DNA of 64,000 bases from Aliivibrio sifiae (lineage in GTDB: Bacteria; Pseudomonadota; Gammaproteobacteria; Enterobacterales; Vibrionaceae). The position numbers and the translations under genes were made by a program. The notes beneath the pieces were generated by a model that saw nothing but the letters and a program-made list of their open reading frames with translations, was not told the origin of the DNA and searched no databases. Position 1 is the stretch's first letter. Each line of letters begins with the position of its first letter. The stretch is taken from positions 981,704 to 1,045,703 of the forward strand of contig NZ_MSCO01000001.1 of NCBI RefSeq assembly GCF_002954705.1, in the 5' to 3' direction. Positions 8,747 through 21,281 of this stretch are shown here, one piece after another.

Positions 8747-10831
8747 TTACTCTATCACTCTCTTAAAAGGAGGTAATGCATCTAAAAGCGCTTTGCCATA
8801 ACGTTTGGTTATAACGCGGCGATCAAACAGCACAACTCTACCAGAATCTTCCTCTTTACGCAGTAATCGTCCAACGGATTGAATCAATTTTTTACTCGCT
8901 TCTGGAACGCTGATCTGCATAAATGGGTTGCCCCCTCGGCTTTCAATATATTCAGAATGCGCTTCCTCAACAGGAGAGGTTGGAACACCGAAGGGTATTT
9001 TTGTAATAATTAAATTGGTTAATAGATTTCCTGGTAAATCTAAGCCTTCAGAAAAACTGCCAGTACCAAATAAAATACTGACTTTGTTAGCTTCACATAA
9101 TTTCTTATGTTTTTTAATTATTTCTTGGCGAGATTCTTGACCTTGAACCAATAGACTCCATCCTTGTTTTTTTGCTATTTTTTCTATACTTTCAGCAACT
9201 TTATTCATTTGCCAATAAGAAGAAAACAAAACCAAACTTGATGTTTTATCTGCTAGATATAAAGGCAATTCTTCGATTAGTAGATCAGTGAAACCAGGAG
9301 CAGAAGGTTCCATAGGTAATTTGGGGATCACTAGTTGTGCATTTTCTTGGTAATTAAATGGTGAGGCTAAAGAAAGAAAACGAACACCATCTTCAGGTTT
9401 CTCTGAAATACCTGCTTGTCGACAGAAGAAGGAGTAGCTATTTAAAGCTCGCATGGTTGCAGATACAATAACGGCGCCCGCTGCTCGACTCCATAGGTTT
9501 TGATCTAATTGCCAACCGACTTCAAGAGGAGATACATTAATTACAACGTCACTTTCTCTGTCTTTACTTTTTTCTAACCAACGAGCAAGGGGAGCTCCTT
9601 TGTCGTTATTAGGTTTTGCCATTAAGAACCAAACTTGAGCCAAATTTTCCAATCGTTGAAGATAGAACCCCATTTCTGCTAATGCCGGCTCAGCCATTCT
9701 TGGTGCAAGCTCTCCATCTTTCATTCGTTCAGAAATTAAATCACTAATTTTAGCTAAGGCTTGATTTGCTTTAGTTGAGAGCTCTTTTAAATCTTTAGCT
9801 TGTTCCGCAAGCCATGTTGGGATTTCACCATGTTCAAAGCGATAAATACCATCATCGTTAAATAAGGTGGGATCAAATTGCTTGCTTAGCTGATTCAAAG
9901 AGGGAATTAATTCTTGTAAGTTTTCATGGAGCGTATTTTGAAAACGATTAACGCGCTTTTGATCGGCAAGATTACAAAACTTACTTACGGATTTGTTTAG
10001 CGATTCTAACCAAGATGCGGTTCCTTTTAAATTTGCTGCGGCTGATGAGTGTTCTCGGGCTACATGAGGTAAATGGTGTGCTTCATCAAAAATATAAATC
10101 GTTTGTTCAGGTTCAGAGAGCACGACCCCGCCACCTAAGTCAATATCTGCCATAACTAAGCTATGATTAGCGATTACTACATCTGCTTTATCTAGATGTT
10201 CTCGTGCTTTTTGAAAGGGACAGTCACGATGCATTGGCAAGCCGTTATGACAGCTATATTTATCTGAAACAATCGATTGCCATATAGAAGAGGGGATGGT
10301 TGTTGGCCAACCGTCGCTATCGCCATCCCATTTCCCTTCAGAAAGCGCCTTATTCATCCTTCTCAAAAGTTCTAAATCTTTCTTTTTAGGTTTTTCTGTG
10401 AATAAGGCTGCTTGTTTATCTTCTTCGTGGTTCGTTTCAACTAATAAAGCCAGTTTATGGCTACAGCAATAACGCTGACGTCCTTTAGCAATAATAAAAG
10501 AGAAGGGTAGCGGTGAGATTCTGCGATAAAAAGGTAAGTCTTTATGTGCCAATTGTTCTTGGAGTGCAACTGTCGCGGTTGAAATTACTACTTTTTTATT
10601 ATTCAACTTAGCGAAAGGGATTGCACTTAGCAGATAAGCTAAGGATTTACCAATTCCTGTTCCTGCTTCTGCCACAATCATGCGATGCGTCTCACTATAT
10701 TCACCAGCAAGTGATTTAGCGATTTCTGCTACTAAATAGTTTTGTGCGCGGCGAGGTATAAAGCCGGGAAGTTGGTCTTGCAGTGTTTTATAGCTTTCGC
10801 GAATGCAATCAGTAACAGCTTTGTTCAACAT
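8747..10831 (-). CDS. dinG: DinG-family ATP-dependent DNA helicase
   Basis: A superfamily-2, XPD-like 5'-3' helicase. From the ATG at 10831 it is 694 residues: Walker A EAGTGIGKS at about 55-63, a DEAHH box, and cysteines (YCC; then C and C in SCHNGLPMHRDCPF) placed as in the 4Fe-4S insertion of DinG. The C-terminal half has GTGSFSEGLDLPG and QSVGRLLR motifs. An ATG 10 codons upstream (10861) is also open; it has an AGGAGA sequence but too far away (about 24 nt), and the 10831 start aligns better with E. coli DinG. DinG rather than YoaA is chosen from the N-terminal residues. Confidence 0.9.
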   Translation of the reverse strand: MLNKAVTDCIRESYKTLQDQLPGFIPRRAQNYLVAEIAKSLAGEYSETHRMIVAEAGTGIGKSLAYLLSAIPFAKLNNKKVVISTATVALQEQLAHKDLPFYRRISPLPFSFIIAKGRQRYCCSHKLALLVETNHEEDKQAALFTEKPKKKDLELLRRMNKALSEGKWDGDSDGWPTTIPSSIWQSIVSDKYSCHNGLPMHRDCPFQKAREHLDKADVVIANHSLVMADIDLGGGVVLSEPEQTIYIFDEAHHLPHVAREHSSAAANLKGTASWLESLNKSVSKFCNLADQKRVNRFQNTLHENLQELIPSLNQLSKQFDPTLFNDDGIYRFEHGEIPTWLAEQAKDLKELSTKANQALAKISDLISERMKDGELAPRMAEPALAEMGFYLQRLENLAQVWFLMAKPNNDKGAPLARWLEKSKDRESDVVINVSPLEVGWQLDQNLWSRAAGAVIVSATMRALNSYSFFCRQAGISEKPEDGVRFLSLASPFNYQENAQLVIPKLPMEPSAPGFTDLLIEELPLYLADKTSSLVLFSSYWQMNKVAESIEKIAKKQGWSLLVQGQESRQEIIKKHKKLCEANKVSILFGTGSFSEGLDLPGNLLTNLIITKIPFGVPTSPVEEAHSEYIESRGGNPFMQISVPEASKKLIQSVGRLLRKEEDSGRVVLFDRRVITKRYGKALLDALPPFKRVIE

Positions 10832-11359
10832 GAATCGACTCAATCGAATAGAAAAAAACATTGTAGCATGCCAGCCTAAATGTGATCTCCTGCAAAAAAT
10901 AGATTCTTGTGTAATAAATTAGAGACTTTCGTCACGAAACCAAGATATGAGAACAAAAAAAATATAAATGTTAAGGTTTGGGACGAGGTAAATAAATTTA
11001 TTTTGCTCTTTTGAAGTGTTTTATTTTTTGGTGTGGTTAATCTGTAACTATTTATAGTGTTATATTCTTTTATGGTTGGAAATAAATATTTATAAATTGT
11101 GTTTTTTGAAATAGATAAAACCTTGATTGCGCTCCTTTTTGGGTTTTAAGTTGTTGTTATGTATTGATTTGTGTTTTTTTATTAGTCTTTAGGTTTTAAT
11201 TTGACATAAGAAGAAAGATTTTGCAAAGTAGCTCTCGAATTCAAAAGCATTGATTAATCATACGGTTAGATGTGTTGGTCTATGCAGGATAAAATTATAT
11301 AAAAACAGGGAACCGGAAAGCGGATTTCCAATCTTTCTAAGAAAAGGCAGTGGATTATT
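10832..11359. promoter_or_regulatory. Divergent dinG/porin intergenic region
   Basis: About 530 bp of AT-rich DNA separates dinG (minus) from the first porin (plus). I see no convincing gene. The last 140 bp matches the region ahead of the second porin: a GCAAAGTA(g)CTCTC block near 11223 and the leader hairpin at 11309-11330. The rest has no structure I can support. Confidence 0.5.
11306..11359 (+). promoter_or_regulatory. Porin 1 leader with conserved stem-loop and ribosome site
   Basis: The 50 nt ahead of the porin ATG contain GGAACCG, a 5-nt GAAAG loop, then CGG and TTCC, which can fold into a short stem with a 2-nt bulge. An unpaired segment ending in AAAAGGCAGTGG follows before the ATG. 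The second porin has almost the same leader, with the only loop change at one loop base, so the stem is conserved. Confidence 0.55.
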
Positions 11360-12379
11360 ATGAAAAAGACTCTTTTAGCACTTGCAATCGCAAGTATCTC
11401 GACTTCAGCTTTTGCTGTTGATACAAGCAGCCAAAACAGTAAAAATGATGAAATGCTTGCATTTGATTCAATGCATAAAGATCAGTTTTCTGTTTCTGGT
11501 TCTGTAGGTGTTGGTGGTTATTACGATACAAAATCTAAAGCACTTTATGATGATTGGGCGACTGGTCTAACACTTGCTGTTAACTATCGTAATAACCGTA
11601 TTGTTGGTTATTTCGAAACTGATTTTATGCTTAACTATTCAACTGACCCAAGCGCTAAAGCTGCTTCTTCGTCGGATAAGTATTCAGGTCCTGCTACAGA
11701 TATTGATAAAGCATGGTTAGGTTTTGATACAGGTTTTGGTATTGCATCTTTCGGTTGGGAAAATGATACTGCACTTGATGCTGTAGATGGCGCTGGTGAT
11801 AATACTTATGAGTTTGGTGCTTCTGCTGGTGATGCATCTGATGCCTTTAATGTAGTTAAATTCCAAGGTTCAACAAGTGGTTTTGCTTACGGTGTTTCTT
11901 ACTTTGAAACTGGTGACAATCATGCTGCAGCTGATAAAGGTGTGAATGGTTACGTTGGTATTGAACAAGAAATCTTTAATGTATACGCTGGTTATGAAAC
12001 TCGCGATGAAGCTGAATACGATGTAATGACTGTTACTGGTAATGTGAAGCTTGGCGCTGTTAAACTTGGTGCAAACTTTTGGATTGAAGATGGCGATGAT
12101 AGTGATCTAACTGGTAAGAACCTAGGTAATAAAGAAAATACTGGTTATTACCTATCTGCTGGTTATGCACTAAGTGAAGATCTAACATTAGCAGCTGGTT
12201 ATGCCGCTAATACCAAAGAAATTGCGAAAATCGAGACTGATTATTCTTACATGAACGTTGCTGCAATGTATACGCTTGCTCAAAACATGGATATGGGTAT
12301 TGATATTCGTCAAGACCTTGAAGCCGGTGCGGCAGATGAAGAGACTTATGTATTCGCAGCAGGTTACTACTACTTCTAA
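11360..12379 (+). CDS. Outer-membrane porin (paralogue 1)
   Basis: A 339-residue outer-membrane beta-barrel porin. A signal peptide (MKKTLLALAIASISTSAFA, cut before VD at residue 20) is followed by alternating polar/hydrophobic strands such as GLTLAVNYRNNRIVGYFETDF, and the protein ends VFAAGYYYF with the terminal Phe recognised by the Bam complex. It is acidic. It forms trimeric general diffusion pores in related families; selectivity cannot be read here. The gene is followed by its own terminator and by a second copy. The two proteins are near-identical over the first half and differ mainly in segments likely to be surface loops (around residues 85-100 and 205-245). Confidence 0.9.
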   Translation: MKKTLLALAIASISTSAFAVDTSSQNSKNDEMLAFDSMHKDQFSVSGSVGVGGYYDTKSKALYDDWATGLTLAVNYRNNRIVGYFETDFMLNYSTDPSAKAASSSDKYSGPATDIDKAWLGFDTGFGIASFGWENDTALDAVDGAGDNTYEFGASAGDASDAFNVVKFQGSTSGFAYGVSYFETGDNHAAADKGVNGYVGIEQEIFNVYAGYETRDEAEYDVMTVTGNVKLGAVKLGANFWIEDGDDSDLTGKNLGNKENTGYYLSAGYALSEDLTLAAGYAANTKEIAKIETDYSYMNVAAMYTLAQNMDMGIDIRQDLEAGAADEETYVFAAGYYYF

Positions 12380-12397
12380 TGTGAATATATAACAATC

Positions 12398-12427
12398 AAA
12401 GCTGGCTTAATCGCTAGCTTTTTTTTG
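12398..12427 (+). terminator. Terminator of porin 1
   Basis: AAAGCTGGC / GCTAGCTTT stem with a single mismatch and a TTAATC loop, followed by eight or more T, 18 nt after the stop codon. Confidence 0.85.
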
Positions 12428-12982
12428 TTCTTTATTTAGGCTCGACATTTATTGGTTCTTTTTATGAAGTGAAAATTGGGAAGTAGGTCACAATTGATTT
12501 TTAGTCTTTCTTATGAATTTTGTATTGTTATCCTTAAAAATAGAAAAAATATAAGTAAAACATCAATTATTTTTAACCTTTTTTGTTCTCAGTTTTTATT
12601 TGTAAATAATAAGCTTTAGTATGGCTTTGTTTTTTTGTGGTTTATGTTTATTTTTATTTAATGTGTTTGTTTATCAAGTGGTTGTGATGTTTGATTCTTG
12701 GTTTTCTCTTTTTGTTTTTATGGTTTTTTATGTTTTTAGTGTTGATCTTCGTCACAAATAACCCCGCCCCTTGTAACTCGCTGTATTGCATCGCTTTATT
12801 AATTTTTACTTTTCTTGACTTTACGCGTTGACACCATGAGAAATATTTAGCAAAGTACTCTCCAGAAATCGAGATGCTAACAAGTTGCACATTAAGATGC
12901 TTCTGTAGCAATCCAGATATATAAAAAAGGGAACCGGAAAACGGATTTCCAAATCTTTCTAAGAAAAGGCAGTGGACTTATT
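12428..12982 (+). promoter_or_regulatory. Region between the two porins, with the porin 2 leader
   Basis: About 550 bp, very AT-rich, with no gene I can support. From about 12835 it mirrors the region ahead of porin 1: a TTTAGCAAAGTACTCTC block near 12847, ATATAAAAAAGGG near 12920, and a leader stem GGAACCG-GAAAA-CGG-TTCC at 12929-12950 followed by AAAAGGCAGTGG. The conserved block lies 130-137 nt before the ATG in both copies, suggesting a shared regulator or promoter element. Confidence 0.55.
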
Positions 12983-14032
12983 ATGAAAAAGACTCTTTTA
13001 GCGCTTGCAATCGCAAGTATCTCAGCATCAGCATTTGCTGTTGATACAAGCAGCCAAAACAGTAAAAACGAAGACATGTTTGCATTTGACTCAATGCACA
13101 AAGACCAATTTTCAGTATCTGGTTCTGTTGGCGTTGGTGGTTACTACGATACTGGTTCTAAAGCATTTTATGATGATTGGGCTACTGGTTTAACTCTTGC
13201 TGTTAACTACCGTAACAACCGTATTGTTGGTTATTTTGAAACTGACTTTATGTTGAACTACACAACAGACAGCAAAGAGAAATCAGCATCTTCTACTGAG
13301 AAGAATTCAAGTCCTGCTACTGACGTAGATAAAGCTTGGTTAGGTTTTGATACTGGTTTTGGTATCGCTTCTTACGGTTGGGAAAATGACACGGCATTAG
13401 ATGCTGTAGATGGTGCTGGTGACTTTACATACGAGTTCGGTGCTTCTGCTGGCGATGCGTCTGATGCATTCAACGTAGTTAAATTCCAAGGCGCAACAAA
13501 TGGCTTCGCTTACGGTGTTTCTTACTTCGAAACTGATGATGTTCATGTAGCTGCTGAAAAAGGCGTGAATGGTTACGTTGGTATCGAACAAGAAGCGTTC
13601 AATGTATATGCTGGTTACGAATTACGTGATGAAGCTACTCGTAAAGTAAGAGGTGATGTTAAAGTTGCTGATGCTGATTACCAAGTTATGACTGTAACAG
13701 GTAATGTTAAATTAGGTGAAGTAAAACTAGGCGCAAACTTCTGGATTGAAGATACAAGCGCTAAGAACCTAGATAAAACAAACACTGGTTACTACCTATC
13801 AGCAGGCTACGCAGTAACTGAAGACCTAACTCTAGCAGCTGGTTATGCAGCAAATACTGATGAAGTAACAGGTATGAAAGATCTAGATCAATCTTTCATG
13901 AACGTTGCAGCTATGTATACTATTGCTAAAAATATGGATATGGGTATTGATATTAAGCAAGAGCTTGATTCTGGCTACAATAATGTAGACGAAGAAACTC
14001 ACGTATTCGCAGCTGGTTACTACTACTTCTAA
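12983..14032 (+). CDS. Outer-membrane porin (paralogue 2)
   Basis: A 349-residue porin, tandem paralogue of the upstream gene. It has the same signal peptide apart from one residue (SISASAFA), the same acidic barrel and the same VFAAGYYYF end. Differences cluster in likely extracellular loops: residues 90-105, and an insertion of about 12 residues (LRDEATRKVRGDVKVADAD region) absent from paralogue 1. At DNA level, its codons are often synonymously changed relative to paralogue 1 while the protein is conserved, so the duplication is not recent. It has its own leader and terminator, so the two can be expressed separately. Confidence 0.9.
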   Translation: MKKTLLALAIASISASAFAVDTSSQNSKNEDMFAFDSMHKDQFSVSGSVGVGGYYDTGSKAFYDDWATGLTLAVNYRNNRIVGYFETDFMLNYTTDSKEKSASSTEKNSSPATDVDKAWLGFDTGFGIASYGWENDTALDAVDGAGDFTYEFGASAGDASDAFNVVKFQGATNGFAYGVSYFETDDVHVAAEKGVNGYVGIEQEAFNVYAGYELRDEATRKVRGDVKVADADYQVMTVTGNVKLGEVKLGANFWIEDTSAKNLDKTNTGYYLSAGYAVTEDLTLAAGYAANTDEVTGMKDLDQSFMNVAAMYTIAKNMDMGIDIKQELDSGYNNVDEETHVFAAGYYYF

Positions 14033-14064
14033 TCTCTTGATTTAAAGTAAACCAAATTATTAAG

Positions 14065-14089
14065 CCAGTCATTATGACTGGTTTTTTTT
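14065..14089 (+). terminator. Terminator of porin 2
   Basis: CCAGTC-ATTAT-GACTGG stem followed by eight T, 32 nt after the stop. Confidence 0.88.
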
Positions 14090-14173
14090 CGTCTGAATAA
14101 AAGACAGTTATCAGAGCAAGTTCTTAAACTTTTAGTGCTCCAAAAATTTTCTTTAAAAAAATGATCTTTTTTG

Positions 14174-14201
14174 TTGAAATAAAACCACAGTTTGATAATG
14201 T
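14174..14201 (+). promoter_or_regulatory. Candidate promoter of the his operon
   Basis: TTGAAA at 14174-14179 and GATAAT/TAATGT at 14194-14201 give spacing of about 15-16 nt, some 50 nt ahead of the his leader peptide. Spacing is short and the choice of -10 is uncertain. Confidence 0.4.
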
Positions 14202-14250
14202 GTTTACAAGGTTAAAAACAAAATCAATTTGTTACTAAAGGTTTATAATT

Positions 14251-14298
14251 ATGCGTATTCAAGGTCTGAACATTCATCATCACCATCATCCTGAGTAG
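14251..14298 (+). CDS. hisL: His operon leader peptide
   Basis: A 15-residue leader, MRIQGLNIHHHHHPE, with five consecutive histidine codons. Ribosome stalling at these codons when charged His-tRNA is scarce is the established sensor in his attenuation. It starts 220 nt before hisG and is followed by the attenuator stem. It is fewer histidines than the seven of the E. coli leader. Confidence 0.95.
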   Translation: MRIQGLNIHHHHHPE

Positions 14299-14323
14299 TC
14301 TTTCGGGAGGATATGCATATCCG

Positions 14324-14396
14324 GGAAGGCAATTAGAATTTCCTTCCGATGAATACAATTTCAAACCCTCGGAAGGTAAAACTTCTGAGGGTTTTT
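14324..14396 (+). terminator. His attenuator with competing stems
   Basis: The terminator stem pairs AAACCCTC (14363-14370) with GAGGGTTT (14387-14394), extended inward by GGAAG/CTTCT, and is followed by a T-run. Competing pairings are visible: GGAAGG (14324-14329) with CCTTCC (14342-14347), and CCTTCCGA (14342-14349) with TCGGAAGG (14369-14376). The second would break the terminator, giving the usual pause/antiterminator/terminator switch. Confidence 0.9.
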
Positions 14397-14469
14397 TCGT
14401 TTTATGACCAAAATTAAGTAATAAATAGTTACCACAAAATTAGAATTACATTTTTACAAGGAAGAGATT

Positions 14470-15366
14470 ATGTCAGCACAACGTTTACGCATCGCGATTC
14501 AAAAGAAAGGCCGTTTATCTAAAGAGTGCCAAGAACTATTTAAGCGCTGCGGCATGAAATTTAATATTTCAGGTGAGCGATTAGTGGTTCATTCTGAAAA
14601 CATGCCAATTGATTTATTATTAGTTCGTGATGACGATATTCCAAGTTTAATCATGGATGGTGTGGTTGATTTAGGTGTGATTGGTGAAAATGAATTAGAA
14701 GAAGTGCGTTTAGAGCGTAAAGCATTAGGTGAGCCTTCAGCATTCACTACGCTACGTCGTTTAGATTTTGGTGGTTGTCGTCTATCTATCGCTATCGATA
14801 AAGATGAAACGTACAACGGCCCACAAGATCTCGCTGGTAAGCGTATTGCAACGACTTACCCTCGACTGCTTAAAAGCTATATGGACGAACAAGGCATTCC
14901 ATTCTCTACCTGTATTCTGAACGGCTCTGTTGAAGTTGCTCCTCGCGCAGGTCTTTCTGATGCGATTGCTGATTTAGTTTCAACTGGCGCAACGCTAGAA
15001 GCCAATGGCTTAAAAGAAGCAGAAGTTATTTTCCGCTCTAAAGCAACGCTAATTCAACGTCAAGGTGAGTTCGATGCAGATAAAGCTGCGTTAATTGAAA
15101 AGCTACTGACACGCATGCAAGGCTGCATTCAGGCTAAAGAATCTAAATACATCATGCTACACGCACCAACAGATAAATTAGAAGCGATTAAATCACTACT
15201 TCCAGGAGCAGAAGATCCAACAGTACTTCCTCTATCAAGTGATGGTGCAAAAGTAGCGGTTCACCTAGTAAGTACCGAAAATCTATTCTGGGAAACAATG
15301 GAGCAGCTAAAAGCACTGGGTGCGAGTTCTATTCTTGTATTGCCAATTGAGAAGATGATGGAGTAA
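14470..15366 (+). CDS. hisG: HisG, ATP phosphoribosyltransferase (long form)
   Basis: Catalyses the first step of histidine synthesis, joining ATP and PRPP, and is feedback-inhibited by histidine. At 298 residues it is the long, HisZ-independent form with the C-terminal regulatory domain (about 220-298). Family landmarks are [13 protein letters not shown] at the start, [23 protein letters not shown] and the PRPP-binding segment [23 protein letters not shown] ribosome site precedes the ATG. First structural gene after the attenuator, followed 5 nt later by hisD. Confidence 0.97.
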   Translation: MSAQRLRIAIQKKGRLSKECQELFKRCGMKFNISGERLVVHSENMPIDLLLVRDDDIPSLIMDGVVDLGVIGENELEEVRLERKALGEPSAFTTLRRLDFGGCRLSIAIDKDETYNGPQDLAGKRIATTYPRLLKSYMDEQGIPFSTCILNGSVEVAPRAGLSDAIADLVSTGATLEANGLKEAEVIFRSKATLIQRQGEFDADKAALIEKLLTRMQGCIQAKESKYIMLHAPTDKLEAIKSLLPGAEDPTVLPLSSDGAKVAVHLVSTENLFWETMEQLKALGASSILVLPIEKMME

Positions 15367-15371
15367 CCATT

Positions 15372-16691
15372 ATGAAAACTCTAGTTTGGCAATCACTCAG
15401 TGACTCACAACAAGATACCGTATTACAACGTCCTGCTATTAGCGAAGGCGCAAATATTACCGCAGCGGTAACTAGTGTGATTAATACCGTTAAACAAGAC
15501 GGTGATGCTGGTGTATTAGCGTTGACTGAAAAGTTTGATGGTGTGAAACCAGAATCAATTCGTGTATCTAAATCAGAGATTGATGCCGCAAGTGAACGTT
15601 TATCTGAAGAGATGAAAGCGGCGCTACAACAAGCGTACAGTAATATCTCTAAGTTTCACAAAGCACAAAAGCCACAACCAATAAAAGTAGAAACTCAACC
15701 GGGCGTGGTGTGTGAACAAATCACCATGCCGATCAACAAAGTCGGTTTGTATATTCCAGGGGGCAGTGCGCCATTACCCTCAACGGTATTAATGTTAGGT
15801 ATTCCGGCACAAATTGCAGGTTGTCAAAAAGTAGTGTTATGTTCGCCTCCACCTATTGCTGATGAAATTTTGTATGTCGCTAAATTGTGTAAGATTGACG
15901 AAGTATACAATATTGGCGGCGCTCAAGCGGTTGCCGCTATGGCGTATGGTACAAAATCGGTGTCTAAAGTCGATAAGATCTTTGGTCCTGGTAATGCATA
16001 CGTAACTGAAGCCAAACGTCAGGTATCCAATGATTTTCGTGGTGCTGCGATAGATATGCCAGCTGGTCCATCTGAGGTTTTGGTTATTGCGGATGAGACA
16101 GCAGAGCCTGATTTCATTGCTGCGGATCTTCTAAGCCAAGCAGAACACGGTCCAGATTCTCAAGTGGTTCTTGTTACGCCATCGCCGATCATTGCAGATC
16201 AAGTAGCCGATGCAATCGATAAACAATTAAAAGAGTTATCTCGTTCTGATATTGCACGTAAAGCGCTAGGCTCCAGCTTGTTGATCATTGCAGAATCTCT
16301 TACTCAGTGCGTATCAATTTCAAACTTCTATGGTCCTGAGCACTTAATTGTTCAAACGAAAAATCCACGAGAGTTGCTGCCGTTATTAGACAATGCAGGC
16401 TCTATTTTCTTAGGTAATTACTCGCCAGAGTCTGCTGGGGATTACGCTTCAGGCACCAATCACGTATTACCAACCTATGGATATACAAAAACCTACTCAA
16501 GTTTAGGTTTGGCTGATTTTTCGAAGCGCATGACAGTGCAAGAATTAACAGCAGATGGTTTGAAAGGTTTAGCTCCGACAGTGGTGACAATGGCAGATGC
16601 AGAAGGGCTTGATGCTCACAAACGAGCGGTTACAATCAGAATTGAAAAGTTAGCTAAGTTAGAAGCTAATCAGCTAGATACGAATCAATAG
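15372..16691 (+). CDS. hisD: HisD, histidinol dehydrogenase
   Basis: Zinc- and NAD-dependent enzyme oxidising histidinol to histidine in two steps. The 439-residue length is usual. Recognised segments are [17 protein letters not shown], the GPGNAYV nucleotide-binding loop, [11 protein letters not shown] with the zinc/catalytic Gln and His, FYGPEHL with the catalytic Glu-His pair, and [10 protein letters not shown]. It starts 5 nt after hisG and is followed within 6-9 nt by hisC. Confidence 0.97.
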   Translation: MKTLVWQSLSDSQQDTVLQRPAISEGANITAAVTSVINTVKQDGDAGVLALTEKFDGVKPESIRVSKSEIDAASERLSEEMKAALQQAYSNISKFHKAQKPQPIKVETQPGVVCEQITMPINKVGLYIPGGSAPLPSTVLMLGIPAQIAGCQKVVLCSPPPIADEILYVAKLCKIDEVYNIGGAQAVAAMAYGTKSVSKVDKIFGPGNAYVTEAKRQVSNDFRGAAIDMPAGPSEVLVIADETAEPDFIAADLLSQAEHGPDSQVVLVTPSPIIADQVADAIDKQLKELSRSDIARKALGSSLLIIAESLTQCVSISNFYGPEHLIVQTKNPRELLPLLDNAGSIFLGNYSPESAGDYASGTNHVLPTYGYTKTYSSLGLADFSKRMTVQELTADGLKGLAPTVVTMADAEGLDAHKRAVTIRIEKLAKLEANQLDTNQ

Positions 16692-17739
<1,048 letters not shown>

Positions 17740-17741
<2 letters not shown>

Positions 17742-17903
17742 TACCAATCGTAGTAAATAACTGATCATCCTAGCTAGTTAAAATACTCGATAACTGCGTT
17801 AAAATTTTTGATTGTAGAATAACTACTTATCGAAAAATTTTGCCTTGTTCTCAAGCATTTTTCCTTCGCTATTACTGCTCATTTACTTACTGTGATTGGT
17901 ATA
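17740..17903. repeat. MITE-like inverted-repeat element between hisC and hisB
   Basis: About 163 bp bounded by inverted ends: ATACCAATC..AGTAAATAA on the left and ATTTACTT..GATTGGTAT on the right. An inner inverted region pairs AAAATTTTT with AAAAATTTT. There is no ORF. The form (short, non-coding, paired ends, inserted in an operon) is that of a non-autonomous mobile repeat; a clear target-site duplication beyond a possible TA is not visible. It would be transcribed within the his message. Confidence 0.7.
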
Positions 17904-17977
17904 TTTTATCCCCAAGCTTAGGAATAAGGGCTTGGAGATATCAATAATAGAATTAGAAAAATTAAAAGGAAGTTCCT

Positions 17978-19051
17978 GTGAGCAAACAACAAAAGATTTT
18001 ATTTATTGACCGTGATGGCACCTTAATTATTGAGCCGCCTGTTGATTTTCAAGTAGACCGTTTAGATAAACTAAAATTTGAACCTCTGGTTATTCCATCT
18101 CTGCTTTCTCTTCAAGATGCGGGTTACCGTTTAGTGATGGTGACAAACCAAGACGGTTTAGGTACAGATAGTTACCCACAAGCTGAGTTTGATGCACCAC
18201 ACAATATGATGATGGAGTTTTTTGAATCTCAAGGCGTGAAGTTTGATGATGTTCTTATCTGTCCTCACTTTGAAGAAGACAACTGCTCATGCCGCAAACC
18301 TAAATTGGGTATGGTAAAAGAGTATCTTCAAGGCGGAAAAGTCGATTTTCAACACTCAGTAGTGATTGGTGATCGTCAAACGGATCTTCAACTAGCTGAG
18401 AACATGGCAATCCGCGGTATTCAATACCATCCAGAAACAATGAATTGGCCTGCGATCTTAAAAGATCTGACCGTAAATGCCCGTACGGCAGAAGTGATCC
18501 GTACAACCAAAGAAACAGATATTAAAGTGTTTGTGAATTTGGATGAGCAGGGCGGAAATGAGATCACTACGGGTCTTGGTTTCTTTGATCACATGCTTGA
18601 TCAAATTGCTACGCACGGCGGCTTCCAAATGAAGATCAATGTAGAGGGCGACTTACACATTGATGATCACCACACTATTGAAGATACCGCTCTAGCACTA
18701 GGTGAAGCGTTAAAAGAAGCCTTGGGTGATAAGCGTGGTATTGGTCGTTTTGGGTTTACCCTACCAATGGATGAGTGTTTAGCGCAATGTGCTCTGGATT
18801 TATCTGGCCGTCCATATCTGAAATTTGATGCTGAATTTAGCCGTGATCAAGTGGGTGACTTATCAACAGAGATGGTGGTTCACTTCTTCCGCTCGCTAAC
18901 AGATACGCTTGCTTGTACCTTACACCTTTCTTCTGCTGGGCAGAATGATCACCACATTATTGAGAGCCTATTTAAAGCGTTTGGTCGTACTTTACGTCAA
19001 GCGATTAAAGTGGAAGGTAATGAACTGCCAAGCTCAAAAGGCGTATTGTAG
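17978..19051 (+). CDS. hisB: HisB, bifunctional histidinol-phosphatase / IGP dehydratase
   Basis: Two activities in one 357-residue chain, as in enterobacteria. Residues 1-165 are a HAD phosphatase (FIDRDGT nucleophile motif near residue 9, VMVTNQDG, a [14 protein letters not shown] zinc loop and GDRQTD). Residues 167-357 are imidazoleglycerol-phosphate dehydratase with the two metal-binding motifs [10 protein letters not shown] and NDHHIIES. The start is GTG with AAAGGAAG upstream. It follows the repeat element and runs directly into hisH. Confidence 0.97.
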   Translation: MSKQQKILFIDRDGTLIIEPPVDFQVDRLDKLKFEPLVIPSLLSLQDAGYRLVMVTNQDGLGTDSYPQAEFDAPHNMMMEFFESQGVKFDDVLICPHFEEDNCSCRKPKLGMVKEYLQGGKVDFQHSVVIGDRQTDLQLAENMAIRGIQYHPETMNWPAILKDLTVNARTAEVIRTTKETDIKVFVNLDEQGGNEITTGLGFFDHMLDQIATHGGFQMKINVEGDLHIDDHHTIEDTALALGEALKEALGDKRGIGRFGFTLPMDECLAQCALDLSGRPYLKFDAEFSRDQVGDLSTEMVVHFFRSLTDTLACTLHLSSAGQNDHHIIESLFKAFGRTLRQAIKVEGNELPSSKGVL

Positions 19052-19059
19052 GAGTGACT

Positions 19060-19674
19060 ATGACAAATCAAAACGTCGTTATTATTGATACTGGTTGCTC
19101 CAACGTATCATCTGTGAGGTTTGCGATTGAGCGTTTAGGTTATACCGTTACGATAAGTAAAGATCCTCAAGTGGTATTAGCGGCAGATAAGCTGTTTTTA
19201 CCAGGCGTTGGTACAGCAAGTGAAGCGATGAAAAACTTGGCTGAACGTGATCTTATCGAACTGGTTAAACAAGTTGAAAAACCACTACTAGGTATCTGTC
19301 TAGGAATGCAGCTACTTGGGAAACTTTCTGAAGAGAAAGGCCAAAAAGCGGATCAAATTGTGGATTGCTTAGGTTTGTGCAACGGCGAAGTTTGTAAGCT
19401 TCAAACCGGTGATTTACCACTGCCTCACATGGGCTGGAATACGATTAAGCCTGTCGATGGCAACCCGCTGTTTAAAGACATTCCAGAGAACAGTTACTTT
19501 TACTTTGTACACAGCTTTGGCATGCAAGTAGGTGATTACACCATTGCATCGTGTGACTATGGACAACCGTTTACCGCAGCGTTACAAGCGGGTAATTATT
19601 ACGGTGTTCAGTTTCATCCAGAGCGCTCAAGTAAAGTGGGTTCAAAGCTTATTCAGAACTTTTTGGAGCTATAA
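19060..19674 (+). CDS. hisH: HisH, glutamine amidotransferase subunit of IGP synthase
   Basis: Supplies ammonia from glutamine to HisF. The 204-residue class I amidotransferase has the nucleophile loop GICLGMQ and the catalytic FHPE His-Glu, plus the family N-terminus [18 protein letters not shown] at 19054 is in frame, but the ATG at 19060 has the AGGAG ribosome site at the right distance and is preferred. It begins 8 nt after hisB; an unusual 114-nt spacer separates it from hisA. Confidence 0.96.
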   Translation: MTNQNVVIIDTGCSNVSSVRFAIERLGYTVTISKDPQVVLAADKLFLPGVGTASEAMKNLAERDLIELVKQVEKPLLGICLGMQLLGKLSEEKGQKADQIVDCLGLCNGEVCKLQTGDLPLPHMGWNTIKPVDGNPLFKDIPENSYFYFVHSFGMQVGDYTIASCDYGQPFTAALQAGNYYGVQFHPERSSKVGSKLIQNFLEL

Positions 19675-19679
19675 GGGCA

Positions 19680-21277
<1,598 letters not shown>

Positions 21278-21281
<4 letters not shown>

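Noticed and set aside
12654..13101. Minus-strand open frames between and over the porins
   Set aside because: Low-complexity, AT-driven sequence overlapping the conserved porin 2 leader; no start signal.
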